Shown: positions 34,345-44,207 of the stretch, one piece after another
Position numbering within the stretch: position 1 is the first letter of the stretch
Layout of the letters: every line of letters starts with the position of its first letter
Assembly (NCBI RefSeq): GCF_900109075.1
Contig: NZ_FNYS01000022.1
Location: 1 to 59,784, forward strand
Reading direction: 5' to 3'
Origin: Myroides marinus
GTDB lineage: Bacteria > Bacteroidota > Bacteroidia > Flavobacteriales > Flavobacteriaceae
Length of the DNA stretch: 59,784 nt
Notes under the pieces: model-generated
What the model saw: the letters and a program-made list of their open reading frames with translations, nothing else
Told to the model about the DNA's origin: nothing
Databases searched by the model: none
Program-made: the position numbers and the translations under genes

Positions 34345-35934
34345 ATGAAAAAACAACTACTCTGTATTATTCTTTTAGGTATATCACTTAATAGTTATTC
34401 CCAAAAGATATTATGGGAACAGACCTTAGGAGGAAACAACTCAGAATATCTACTTGATATGATTCCTACAGCTGATAATGGTTTTTTACTTGCAGGAGCA
34501 ACCCAGTCTTATAAAGGAGGTGACTTGAGTAAAGATCGCAGTAGCAATTATGACGCTTGGCTTTGGAAAATGAATTCTAAAGGCAAGAAAGAATGGGATC
34601 TTCGCATTGGAGGCAATGGAGATAATTATTTAAAAAGTATTGCTCATACTTTTAAAGACGGAGGTTTTATTTTAGGGATAACTTCAAGTAGCACAAAAGA
34701 TTTATATAAAACAGAGGAGTTAATTGGTCACAGCGATGCTTGGATTATAAAGCTAGATGCAGCCCGTAATGTTTTATGGCAAAAGAGCTTTGGATCAGTA
34801 GAAAAAGAAGATTTAGTTAAAGTACTTCCGATTGTTGGTGGAGATTACTTACTTCTTATAAGTAGCAATTCTTCAACTGGAGGAAATAAGTCTGTCTCTT
34901 ATTACGGAGGTGAAGATATCTGGGTTGTTAGAATAAACTCAGAAGGAACTATCAAGTGGCAGAGGAGTTTTGGAGGAGAGTATGACGATATCGCCTCAGA
35001 TGTAATACAGACAAGTGATAAAGGTTTTTTAATTGGAGGATATAGCAACTCTGGTATTAGTGGAAACAAGACAAGTGAAGCATTTGGTAATAATGACTAC
35101 TGGGTGATTAAGATTAGTGATAATGGAAATGAACTTTGGCAAAAGTCTTATGGGGCAGAAGGCAATGATCAGTTAAAGCAACTACAAGAAGTCTCAGAAG
35201 GCAGTTATAGACTTTATGGAATATCAGATTCAGGTGTAGGGAAAGCTAAAAATAGCGGATTGCAATCAGAGGTAGATTACTGGTCGATAGATATAGATAG
35301 CCAAGGAGAAGCCAAACAAGAGCTTTCCTATGGTTATGGTGCTCGCAATTTTATAAGTAGCGGTCAGGTTAAAGACAATGGTACAATCTTACTTGGAGGA
35401 ACAACACTAGAGAAGACTAGGCAGGGAACTAAGGTAAACTTTTTAGGAACACTTCTAAATCAAGAAGGTGATGTTATCTGGGAGAAGAGTATTTCTGGTA
35501 AAGGAGAGAATGTGCTGTCTAAACTAATAGAGACTAGAGATGGTGCTTATGTATTTGCAGGAACCTCAGATTCAAAACCTGATAGAGAAAAAAGTAGTCA
35601 AAGAGGACTCAATGACTTTTGGCTTGTTAAAGTAAAAGGTAAAGCTTCTGATAAACAAGAGAATACAGAAGAAATAAATAAGGAAAAGAGCAAAGAAAAA
35701 CTCAAGATAGAAGCCTTTCCTAATCCTGTTGTTACTTATACTAATGTGATTATTCCAATAGAATATAAAGCAGGTATTTTAAAGCTTTATGATATAACAG
35801 GTAGAATGTTGTATCACAAAACAATCAAAAATCAAACAGAACCACTTAATTTAAGTGGTTACCCAAAAGGGACCTACATTATATCTGTAAAGACAGATGC
35901 AATTGAAGGTGGTGTTAATGTTGTAAAAGAGTAA
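34345..35934 (+). CDS. T9SS-sorted, propeller-like repeat protein
   Basis: A 529-residue secreted protein. Signal MKKQLLCIILLGISLNSYSQ; residues about 22-435 contain six or so 65-70-residue repeats of the form W-x-x-x-x-GG-x-x-x-D...DGGFxLxGxS...DxWxxKxDxxGxxxW (for example IKWQRSFGGEYDDIASDVIQ), suggesting a beta-propeller. After a charged linker, residues about 455-529 are a type-A T9SS C-terminal domain (KIEAFPNPVVTYTNVII, LKLYDITGRMLY, YPKGTYIISVKT). It therefore should cross the outer membrane by the type IX system and be surface attached. It starts a three-gene run with the two RHS shell proteins (3 and 12 bases apart), suggesting one complex. Confidence 0.88.
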   Translation: MKKQLLCIILLGISLNSYSQKILWEQTLGGNNSEYLLDMIPTADNGFLLAGATQSYKGGDLSKDRSSNYDAWLWKMNSKGKKEWDLRIGGNGDNYLKSIAHTFKDGGFILGITSSSTKDLYKTEELIGHSDAWIIKLDAARNVLWQKSFGSVEKEDLVKVLPIVGGDYLLLISSNSSTGGNKSVSYYGGEDIWVVRINSEGTIKWQRSFGGEYDDIASDVIQTSDKGFLIGGYSNSGISGNKTSEAFGNNDYWVIKISDNGNELWQKSYGAEGNDQLKQLQEVSEGSYRLYGISDSGVGKAKNSGLQSEVDYWSIDIDSQGEAKQELSYGYGARNFISSGQVKDNGTILLGGTTLEKTRQGTKVNFLGTLLNQEGDVIWEKSISGKGENVLSKLIETRDGAYVFAGTSDSKPDREKSSQRGLNDFWLVKVKGKASDKQENTEEINKEKSKEKLKIEAFPNPVVTYTNVIIPIEYKAGILKLYDITGRMLYHKTIKNQTEPLNLSGYPKGTYIISVKTDAIEGGVNVVKE

Positions 35935-35937
35935 AGT

Positions 35938-38900
35938 ATGAGAAAATATGGTTATTTGTTAGTAGTTATATTTAGTGTTTTAAGTTTAAATATAGTTTTG
36001 GCGCAACAATGGAATGTACCAGATATATACCCACCTAGTAGTGAGGTGTTTAAACAAAGTACAATTGAAGATCTAAAAAGTTCTCCTACTGGTCAGTTCT
36101 CTTATCAAGTTCCTATTTACGACTATCAACTGCAAGACATTACATTACCTATTAGTTTAGATTATGTAAGTGGTGTTAAAGTAAATGATATTGGAGGTAG
36201 TGTGGGTATGTCATGGAATTTAAATGCAGGAGGTGTTATTTCTAGGGTGTTAAGGGGAAAAGCTGATGAGAAATATGATCAGTATTCACCTAATCTTAGT
36301 AAAATACACAGTAAAGATCCTGAAGAATGGAAAAAGTTTAAGGATAGTAGTCAAGATAATTCTAAATACGACACAGAGGCTGATTGGTTTAGTTTTAATA
36401 TTTCTAATGGAATAAGTGGAGAATTTTTTATTGATAGAAATTTAAAGGTAACCTATAATGGTAAAGATAATATAAAGATATCTGCAAAATGGGTGAATCT
36501 AGGAGTTGGTACATTCCTAGAATTTGAAATTATAGATAATTTAGGAAATAAATATGTATTTGGAGGATCAGAACAATTTATAGAAGAATCAAAGAATAAG
36601 GCATTAAAACAATCTTTAAGACAAACAGTGTATGAAAGTGCTTGGTTTTTAAAAAAGATAACATCAAGAAGTAATCAGGTTATAAATCTAGAATATGAAG
36701 AGAATAATTTGGATTATAATTCATCAGTATCTAATTCACTTATATATTCTGTAGCATGTAGTACAGACCCTAATACTATTGGAGGACTGGATAAAGGATG
36801 GGAGATGACAGATATAAGAGAGGTTTATAATTTATCATTAAAGAGTAAGAGATTAAAAAAAATAAACAGTAACGTTGGTAGTGTCATCTTTGAATATAAC
36901 AAAATTAGAGAAGATATTATTACTGGTTCAGGTAAATTATTAACGGGTATTAAGGCATATAATTTCAAAAATATAGTTGTTAAAGATTTAAGTCTAAATT
37001 ACGATCAAACTGATAGAGCAATTGATTACAGAATGGCTACATGGTATAGGTTAAATTTAAATACCATTGAGAAAAGATATTTCTTAACAACAATAATAGA
37101 TAATATGGCTTTATCGACTTACAAATTTAAATATGATAGGATTAATTCCTTACCAAGTCGATTTTCTTTTGAACAAGATAAAGATGGTTATCCTAAATAT
37201 GCTTATTTAAATACAAGTCCTTATCCTGCAATGCAATATTTAAATTTAGATAATTTTGAGGCTATAGTAAATAAAGCAGGAGGGAAACAGTATTTAACTT
37301 CAGATTTCGAATATGACAAGAATTATTCAGGTGTAGGTAATTTAATTGAAATAGAATATCCAACTAAAGGTATTACTAAAATTAGTTATGAACCACATTA
37401 TGGAAGTGAGGTAAGAAAAGTAAATGTTTCTTTGGGGGGAAGTATTAGTTTAAGAACAAATTGTGCATCACGTCCAAGAGATGAAATAAAAGAAATTATT
37501 ATAGAAATACCTTTAAATGGAACTAATTATCTTGAGTTAACAGGTAGTGGAAGTGTTGACTATGATAGATGTAATCCAGGTGCAGGTCATGGAGGAAAAG
37601 ATTTTCATGATAGAATACAAGTATCTGTTCAGGATTTAACTACAAGTAGCACTATTTTTAGTGTATCAAGAGACATGACCCAAGAAACTATATATCAAAC
37701 TAAAGCGTCTTGTACTACTGGGGGACAACATTGTGCAATTACTGTAGTACCTGGTAGAAAGTATAAACTGACATTTGGTGCCTTAACTAGATTAAATGAT
37801 GTAGCTGCTAATTTTACATATAATTATGGTCATCGTGAAGAGTATAAAACATTCAAAGATGTTGTTTTGGCTGGAGGATCTCGTGTTTCTTTTATAGAAA
37901 ACTATAATGAAAAAGGAGAAAAGCAAGAAAGTAAAAAAAATTATTATAACTCCCTTAATAAAATAGAAAGTGGAGATAGCTCTATAATTACACGATGGAA
38001 TAGAAAATATCTATCAAAAACACAAACTTATCCTATTTGTATTGCAAAAGAAGCTTATGGCAGTAATAAGATGTTTAGCCTGTATACTATGTTAGAGCCT
38101 AAAAGAGATCGTTACCGATATGTATTACAAGATAATAGCATACTTAACGATTTTATGAATAGAGGAAATCAAGTTTATTATGAGGTTATTACTGAAGAAA
38201 CTGAAAATATAGGTCTTAAAGAAAATGTATATAATATTAATGTAGATGAAGCAGCTAGAGCAGAAATAGATTTAGATTTACCCAACGTACCTATGAGCTC
38301 TACTAGACAGGAGAGATATTTACTTATGTCAGAAAATTATTATAAAATAAAAGAGCCTAAGATATACTTAAAAGTAAAAGAGGTAAAGAATAAATATCAG
38401 TCTTTTAATTCAGGTAGTAAAAAAATGTCTTATGTGATAAGACGACACTATTTTGCTTCAGATGGAGATGGTTTTGAGCTTAAGTTTGATTTAGATCCTT
38501 TTTCTGTTACTAGTTATTTTAATTCTATGGTGTATAATAATATTTCTTCCGTTACAACTAATGAGTATAATGAATTAGGTAGTTTATTTATGACCCAAAC
38601 ATCAAATTTTATCTATAAAAATCAAAACTTATCAAGTAAAGAATTTATTTTTTCTAATGGTATTAATAAATCAAAAATAGAATATAATTATGCGTTAGAT
38701 AGTAATAATACATTCTTGATTGATCGAAATATTGTAGGAATTCCATTAGAGGAAAGAGAGTATAAAAATGATGTTTTATCATCTAAAAAAGTATTAAACT
38801 TTAATAATCAGGTAAATCCAAAAGAAATAATAACTTATGGAAAAGATGGTAGTCTAATAAACAAAAACACATTAACATATGATACTGATTACAAAAATAT

Positions 38901-39273
38901 AATAGAGTTTAAAAATGAAAATGGATTAAAACAAACGTTACTCTATGGATATAATAAAAGCTTGTTAATAGCAAAGATAGATAATGCTTCTAAAGAAGAG
39001 GTAGCAAGTGCTTTGGGAATATCTGTAGCAAATCTTCAAACAATAGATGAGACTAAACTTACTCAGATAAATAACCTAAGAACTAATATGTCTTTAAAAG
39101 AAGCACTAATTACAACTTATGAGCATAAACCACTTGTAGGAGTTACCAAAATTACAGATCCAAAAGGAGTCTATATCGTTTACGAATATGACAAAGCAAA
39201 TCGCCTGGAATTTATTAAGGATAAAGAAGGTAATATTTTAAGTAAATATGAATACAAGTATAAAAACAACTAA
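35938..39273 (+). CDS. Secreted RHS-type shell protein, N-terminal partner
   Basis: A 1111-residue secreted protein with signal MRKYGYLLVVIFSVLSLNIVLAQ. The start of the mature protein (TGQFSYQVPIYDYQL, LPISLDYVSGVKVNDIGGSVGMSWNLNAGG) resembles the SpvB/TcaC-like entry domain of Bacteroidetes RHS partner proteins. The C-terminal 150 residues contain YD-type repeat units (GVYIVYEYDKANRLEFIKDKEGNILSKYEYKYK). It has no toxin tip or RHS core motif, and it stops 12 bases before the second shell gene. I interpret it as one half of a split TcB/TcC-like cocoon; the family function is partly known, the pairing is inference. Confidence 0.78.
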   Translation: MRKYGYLLVVIFSVLSLNIVLAQQWNVPDIYPPSSEVFKQSTIEDLKSSPTGQFSYQVPIYDYQLQDITLPISLDYVSGVKVNDIGGSVGMSWNLNAGGVISRVLRGKADEKYDQYSPNLSKIHSKDPEEWKKFKDSSQDNSKYDTEADWFSFNISNGISGEFFIDRNLKVTYNGKDNIKISAKWVNLGVGTFLEFEIIDNLGNKYVFGGSEQFIEESKNKALKQSLRQTVYESAWFLKKITSRSNQVINLEYEENNLDYNSSVSNSLIYSVACSTDPNTIGGLDKGWEMTDIREVYNLSLKSKRLKKINSNVGSVIFEYNKIREDIITGSGKLLTGIKAYNFKNIVVKDLSLNYDQTDRAIDYRMATWYRLNLNTIEKRYFLTTIIDNMALSTYKFKYDRINSLPSRFSFEQDKDGYPKYAYLNTSPYPAMQYLNLDNFEAIVNKAGGKQYLTSDFEYDKNYSGVGNLIEIEYPTKGITKISYEPHYGSEVRKVNVSLGGSISLRTNCASRPRDEIKEIIIEIPLNGTNYLELTGSGSVDYDRCNPGAGHGGKDFHDRIQVSVQDLTTSSTIFSVSRDMTQETIYQTKASCTTGGQHCAITVVPGRKYKLTFGALTRLNDVAANFTYNYGHREEYKTFKDVVLAGGSRVSFIENYNEKGEKQESKKNYYNSLNKIESGDSSIITRWNRKYLSKTQTYPICIAKEAYGSNKMFSLYTMLEPKRDRYRYVLQDNSILNDFMNRGNQVYYEVITEETENIGLKENVYNINVDEAARAEIDLDLPNVPMSSTRQERYLLMSENYYKIKEPKIYLKVKEVKNKYQSFNSGSKKMSYVIRRHYFASDGDGFELKFDLDPFSVTSYFNSMVYNNISSVTTNEYNELGSLFMTQTSNFIYKNQNLSSKEFIFSNGINKSKIEYNYALDSNNTFLIDRNIVGIPLEEREYKNDVLSSKKVLNFNNQVNPKEIITYGKDGSLINKNTLTYDTDYKNIIEFKNENGLKQTLLYGYNKSLLIAKIDNASKEEVASALGISVANLQTIDETKLTQINNLRTNMSLKEALITTYEHKPLVGVTKITDPKGVYIVYEYDKANRLEFIKDKEGNILSKYEYKYKNN

Positions 39274-39285
39274 AGCTATAATAAG

Positions 39286-42200
39286 ATGAAGATATATACA
39301 TATATAGGCCTATTAAGTATTTGTTGTTTACATACTCTACTAGCTCAAACAACATCTCAAAATTATATAAAGGTTACTCAGTACACTGAGTCAATAAAGG
39401 AGAGTAGTAGTACTGCTAAACAAAAAAATCAGGTAGTTTATTACGATGGATTAGGTCGGCCAATACAAGAAGTATCTATAGGAGGAAATCCAAGTAAGGA
39501 GAGTATTGCTAAACATATAGAGTATGAATTAAATATTGGTCAAACAAAAGATTATTTACCAGTTGTTATTAAATCAAGTCAACAGATTCAGAAAAACAGT
39601 AGTAATAATGGTTTAGCTTTTGGAAAAATTGACTTAGGTGGTGGTGTAATCATAAATCCTTTTGAACCAGTAGTACCTACTACTGATGAAGATTTAATAA
39701 GCAAAGATTTTTATGGGATTACTAAACCTACTTTAGACACTAGTTATAAAGTTTTTAGTGGTGTTATTACCTCTGGAAAAATAGTTGATTATGATGAACT
39801 TATTATTGATGGAAAAAAAAGAATTGAGGAGTATCCAGGAATGCCTATGCATCAACAAAGAGAGGTTAATACTTACACCGTAATTAATGCAAAAATAGAG
39901 AATGCTAACCTTGGAAAAGGGGTGTTAGAGAGCGCTAATTATAGTGTTAAAAAAACACAAAGTGTTGAATATGTAAATTTTATAGATTTAAATCATGTGA
40001 GTTTAAGAGGATTGATATTGGAAGAAGATATAAATCAAATTATTTCTTTTAAAAAACACTATAATATTGTAAAAGATAACTTAGGATTAAAATTTAGGGA
40101 GTATTCTCCTTTAGCCTTTGGAAAAGTTTTAAACAATGATCTAAATAAATCTTTCAAAGAATTGGGAAAAGAAGAGTCTTATATTATATCTAATCCTTCT
40201 GAAGTTGTACTAGGGTTTTATAATCCTTCTATGTTGCCTCCTATAATAACAGATCCGACAAATCCAACAAATCCGACAAATCCAACAAATCCGACAAATC
40301 CTGGAACTAATGAACCAAGTAACTCTCCAGCACTATATAGTGAATCTATAAAAACAGAAATACTTAACTATTACAAAACTCCTAAGTATGAAAATACTTT
40401 AAATCCATATAGTGAGACTCTATATGAGAAGTCACCCCTGAAAAGAGTATTAAAAACAGGTTCTCCAGGAAAAGATTGGAGAATCGATGGGGATTATACA
40501 GTTGATTTTACCTATCGATTCAATACAGCAAATGAAGTAAAATACAGACGTGTAAATGCTGTATTAAACGCAAGTAAAGGATTTTATGACTATAGTATTG
40601 CTGAGAATGTTGGTAATGGTTTTTACCCTTCAAACTCTCTTTATGTGAGCTCTGTATCTGATGAAAATGGTAATGTAACAGAAGAGTTTAAAGACCAAGA
40701 AGGAAAAGTAGTTTTAAAAAGAGTCTACAATAATACTCAAGGACTTCCAAAACTCTTTAGTGCAGCTTCTAATGCACCTGTCTCAAGTCCAATGCCAAGC
40801 GTGGGTAATATACTTGGTGATGAATTAAAAGGAAAGTCAGTACAGGATGTAATAGATAACTTTGATAAGATAGTAGAAAATCTAGAGAAGAATGCTAACA
40901 ATCAAATTAACAAGGTAACTAAAGCGGTTGAAGATTTACCTAATAACGCTTTAAGAGCTTCTGGGGCTACCACAGGTATTGGAGAAACCCTTGATACTTA
41001 CTACATCTATGATCAATATGGAAATTTATCAGTGGTTACTTCTCCCTTATTAAACGGTGATGTTACTTTAGCTAATGTAGATAAACTAGGTTATCAGTAT
41101 AAATACGATACCAAAAACCGACTAGTGGCTAAAAAACTACCAGGAAAATCTTGGGAGTATATGGTTTATGATAAAGCAGATAGAATAGTAGCTATAGGAC
41201 CTGTGTATGACCCGTTTGGAACAGAAACTAAAGGTTGGATGATAACTAAGTATGATGCACTTTCTAGGGTGGCTTACAGCGGTTTTTACTCTACTATAGC
41301 GATGACTCCAACTGAAGTAAATCGAAAAGTGTTTCAAGACAATGTAAATGCGAGTGCTAACTCTTTTGAGAAAAGAGCATCATCAACAGAAATTGGTGGG
41401 GCTCCAGTTACTTATACCAATACTGTCTTTCCTAAAGATAATTTTGTTGTACTTCATGTTAACTATTATGATGATTACTCTTATCCAGGAGCAGCTACTA
41501 ATTTTAATGAGATAGAAGGCCAGAAAGTTATAGAAAATGTAAAAGGATTACTTACAGGAACATGGAATAGAGTACTTACTACAAGAGATGAGAAGAAGGC
41601 TAATATTACTTTTATGTTATATGACTATAACAGTCGTGTTCTTAGAAGTTATACAAAGAATTATTTCTTGGGATATACACAAGTAGACACTAAATATTCT
41701 TTTACAGGATTACCTATAAAGGTTACTACTAAGCATCAAAAAGATACTTCAACTCCTTTAATGACTGTATTAGAAGAATACGTTTATGATCATGCAGAAA
41801 GATTACTATTTCAAACTCATAAGGTTAATAGCTTAGCTGAAGTTGTTATTTTTGAAAATATATACGATGAATTAGGAGCACTTGAGAAAAAACGTATTGG
41901 AGGAAAACGATCTACTACGAGTATTACTCCAACGGCAAATACATTCTTACAAGAATTACAGTATAAATACAACATAAGAGGATGGCTTACAGAGGTAAAT
42001 AACGCCAGTAATATAAATCAGGTAAACAATGGCAAAAGCTCTTTGTTTGCTTTAAAGCTTAATTATAATAAACCAGAGCAAGGTCTAACAGGAGTAAAAC
42101 CGCTTTACAATGGTAATATCTCAGAGCAAATCTGGACAAGCGCAATAGATAATAAAAAGCGAGGTTATGGTTATGTATATGATGGAGCAAATAGATTAGT

Positions 42201-43737
42201 TTTAGGCTCTTTTAAAGCACCTGATTTAAATTCAGCCTCTACTGCTAGTTTATTTGATGAAAAATTAGAATATGACAAAAATGGAAACATTTTAAAACTA
42301 GACAGAAATGGAGCTTCTCTAGCAGGAGTAACAACGCTTATAGATAAACTAACCTATGGTTATGAGTCAGGTAGCAATAGACTATCGACAGTTAGAGACG
42401 CCTCTGGAAATCAAGAAGGTTTTAAACAAGTAAACACAGCAGGTGCTGATTATGCTTATGATGAGTTTGGAAATCTCATAAGTGATAAACACAAGAAAAT
42501 AACTAAGATTAAGTACAATCACTTAAATTTACCTGTAGAAATTAACTTTGGAACAGATAAAATAGAGTATCTTTATACAGCTTCAGGAGAGAAAACACAG
42601 AAGAAAGTAACTGAGAAAGGTGTAGTTACGCTAACGGATTACCTAGAAGGATTTCAGTATGTAAAGGGTAAACTTAGTTTCTTACCTACAGCAGAAGGAT
42701 TCTTTAATGCAGAGACAAATGCTTATGTGTATCAGTACAAAGATCACCTGGGTAATGTAAGATTATCTTATAGTGATAAAAGTGGAGATAATACAATACA
42801 GTCTTCTACTGAGATTATAGAAGAGACGAACTATTATCCTTTTGGATTAGCTCATAAGGGGTATAACCAAAAGAATGACGCTCTGATGAAGGATTATAAG
42901 TACCAATACAATTGTAAGGAAAAACAGGAAGAGTTAGGACTTAACTTCTATGACTATGGAGCTCGTAATTATGATGCTGCTATCGGTAGATGGATGAATG
43001 TGGATCCGCTGGCGGAGAAGTATATGAGTTTTACTCCTTATGCTTATGTAAGTAATAATCCATTGCGATACATAGACCCTACGGGTATGGCTCTTGATGA
43101 TGTAATCATAACAGGTAATAAAAAAGATAAAGCATTTAATCAACTTCAATCTTCAGTACAAGGACAACTAACTTTATCAATGGATAATAATGGTAAAATT
43201 ACAGCAAATCAAACAGTTAATGGACCTCTTACAAAAGGTGCAAGCGATTTATTAGTAGCTACAACAGACAGCAGCGTTATGACAAATATTTCAGCCACAG
43301 ATAATGATTTTATTTCTGATAATTCAGCTCCTTTATTAGGTGCTTTTATGGGGAATGAATTTACAAATTTAGGACCTGTTTTTGAGGTTTCGACTTCTCA
43401 AGAAATAAACCCTGTAGCTTTAGGTAATATGGATAATATTAATGGGACGCCAGGGCAAACTACATTACACGAAGTAACAGAATCATACGTTGGGGGGAAA
43501 TTGTCACAATGGTCAGGTATTTCAGTAGGCAAAGCCACACCAACAGACGCAAATAATCCTAATAGCATTTATAGACGATCTCACGATAATGTGGTTCCTC
43601 AATCAGGTAGTGTTATAGAACATTTTTATAATGCTCAGGGGCAAGAAGTTTTTAGAGGTAATTCAAATTTCAACCCAGTTAAGTTACAATACTCAACAGG
43701 TAGTTCACAGAGAGTATTTCATACTATCCCAAAATAA
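39286..43737 (+). CDS. RHS core protein with variable C-terminal toxin tip
   Basis: A 1483-residue secreted protein. Signal MKIYTYIGLLSICCLHTLLAQ, then a DUF6443-like N-terminal domain (QVVYYDGLGRPIQEVSIGG), an N-P-T repeat linker near residue 325-340, many YD repeats, and the RHS-associated core ending [40 protein letters not shown]. Residues 1269-1483 form the tip, which departs from core composition and contains LHEVTESYVGG (His1395, Glu1396, Glu1399) and YRRSHDNVVPQSG, possibly a metal-dependent site. RHS shells encapsulate such tips and release them in a target cell. The gene is followed 8 bases later by a lipoprotein gene, the likely immunity factor. Confidence 0.9.
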   Translation: MKIYTYIGLLSICCLHTLLAQTTSQNYIKVTQYTESIKESSSTAKQKNQVVYYDGLGRPIQEVSIGGNPSKESIAKHIEYELNIGQTKDYLPVVIKSSQQIQKNSSNNGLAFGKIDLGGGVIINPFEPVVPTTDEDLISKDFYGITKPTLDTSYKVFSGVITSGKIVDYDELIIDGKKRIEEYPGMPMHQQREVNTYTVINAKIENANLGKGVLESANYSVKKTQSVEYVNFIDLNHVSLRGLILEEDINQIISFKKHYNIVKDNLGLKFREYSPLAFGKVLNNDLNKSFKELGKEESYIISNPSEVVLGFYNPSMLPPIITDPTNPTNPTNPTNPTNPGTNEPSNSPALYSESIKTEILNYYKTPKYENTLNPYSETLYEKSPLKRVLKTGSPGKDWRIDGDYTVDFTYRFNTANEVKYRRVNAVLNASKGFYDYSIAENVGNGFYPSNSLYVSSVSDENGNVTEEFKDQEGKVVLKRVYNNTQGLPKLFSAASNAPVSSPMPSVGNILGDELKGKSVQDVIDNFDKIVENLEKNANNQINKVTKAVEDLPNNALRASGATTGIGETLDTYYIYDQYGNLSVVTSPLLNGDVTLANVDKLGYQYKYDTKNRLVAKKLPGKSWEYMVYDKADRIVAIGPVYDPFGTETKGWMITKYDALSRVAYSGFYSTIAMTPTEVNRKVFQDNVNASANSFEKRASSTEIGGAPVTYTNTVFPKDNFVVLHVNYYDDYSYPGAATNFNEIEGQKVIENVKGLLTGTWNRVLTTRDEKKANITFMLYDYNSRVLRSYTKNYFLGYTQVDTKYSFTGLPIKVTTKHQKDTSTPLMTVLEEYVYDHAERLLFQTHKVNSLAEVVIFENIYDELGALEKKRIGGKRSTTSITPTANTFLQELQYKYNIRGWLTEVNNASNINQVNNGKSSLFALKLNYNKPEQGLTGVKPLYNGNISEQIWTSAIDNKKRGYGYVYDGANRLVLGSFKAPDLNSASTASLFDEKLEYDKNGNILKLDRNGASLAGVTTLIDKLTYGYESGSNRLSTVRDASGNQEGFKQVNTAGADYAYDEFGNLISDKHKKITKIKYNHLNLPVEINFGTDKIEYLYTASGEKTQKKVTEKGVVTLTDYLEGFQYVKGKLSFLPTAEGFFNAETNAYVYQYKDHLGNVRLSYSDKSGDNTIQSSTEIIEETNYYPFGLAHKGYNQKNDALMKDYKYQYNCKEKQEELGLNFYDYGARNYDAAIGRWMNVDPLAEKYMSFTPYAYVSNNPLRYIDPTGMALDDVIITGNKKDKAFNQLQSSVQGQLTLSMDNNGKITANQTVNGPLTKGASDLLVATTDSSVMTNISATDNDFISDNSAPLLGAFMGNEFTNLGPVFEVSTSQEINPVALGNMDNINGTPGQTTLHEVTESYVGGKLSQWSGISVGKATPTDANNPNSIYRRSHDNVVPQSGSVIEHFYNAQGQEVFRGNSNFNPVKLQYSTGSSQRVFHTIPK
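40252..40303 (+). repeat. In-frame Asn-Pro-Thr tandem repeat in the RHS gene
   Basis: A 9-base unit (CCG/CCA ACA AAT) repeated about five times, alternating CCG and CCA, so that the true period is 18 bases. It encodes (P-T-N)n and forms a flexible Pro-rich linker between the N-terminal part and the YD-repeat shell. Copy number could vary by slippage without frame loss. Confidence 0.85.
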
Positions 43738-43745
43738 TAAAGAAG

Positions 43746-44162
43746 ATGAAAAATTTAATAGTATATTTTTTTGTAATTGCTATTTCTTGTAGTTCTCAAA
43801 TGAAAAACAAGTCAGATAAAAATGTAACAAATACAGATGAAAATGATTTATTTAAAATAGCAAAAATTGACTCTATAAACTCTTTTTATATTATATACTG
43901 TACAAAAGATGAGCAGAACTATAAAATAATATCTAAAAAAGAAGATGAGAAATATAAATTTGAGAAAATAAATGAAAGTGAATATTATAGTTTTGAATTA
44001 ACAAACTTTCCAGACTACTCTAACAGCGATAATCCATTGACAGGGTTTAGTTCCATTGAGCCTTGTTTTATGTTAGATAAAGATACTCAAATATGTAAAG
44101 AACAGGGTATAAAAGGGTTATATACCACAAAAAATCTTAAAGGGTTATATTATATAAAATAA
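43746..44162 (+). CDS. Lipoprotein, candidate immunity protein for RHS tip 1
   Basis: A 138-residue lipoprotein: MKNLIVYFFVIAISC with lipobox A-I-S-C (Cys15). The mature part is charged and mixed alpha/beta (NSFYIIYCTKDEQNYKIISKK, ESEYYSFELTNFPDYS) with Cys residues in the C-terminal half. No known family recognised. It is 8 bases behind the RHS stop and followed directly by a terminator, the normal position of an RHS immunity gene. An outer or inner membrane-attached immunity lipoprotein would imply that the tip acts in the periplasm or cell envelope; this is inference. Confidence 0.65.
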   Translation: MKNLIVYFFVIAISCSSQMKNKSDKNVTNTDENDLFKIAKIDSINSFYIIYCTKDEQNYKIISKKEDEKYKFEKINESEYYSFELTNFPDYSNSDNPLTGFSSIEPCFMLDKDTQICKEQGIKGLYTTKNLKGLYYIK

Positions 44163-44170
44163 TTTATAAA

Positions 44171-44204
44171 CAAGAATTCCCGAGCATTGTTCGGGAGTTT
44201 CTTG
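44171..44204 (+). terminator. Terminator fused to the displaced RHS cassette 2
   Basis: CAAGAA and TTCTTG form an outer stem around CCCGA and TCGGG with loop GCATTGT. It lies 8 bases after the lipoprotein stop. The TTG inside the loop (44187) is the only start for the RHS fragment that follows, and is unlikely to be used. The RHS homology begins 4 bases after the hairpin, so an intact RHS-immunity unit seems to end here and a foreign tip cassette begins. Confidence 0.7.
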
Positions 44205-44207
44205 CTT

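Noticed and set aside
40252..40303. Possible CRISPR-like short repeat
   Set aside because: Units are 9 bases, contiguous, in frame and without spacers; it is a coding tandem repeat.
44187..44207. TTG at 44187 as start of RHS cassette 2
   Set aside because: It lies in the loop of the terminator hairpin of the preceding gene; the seven residues before V-D-P-L-A-E have no RHS similarity.
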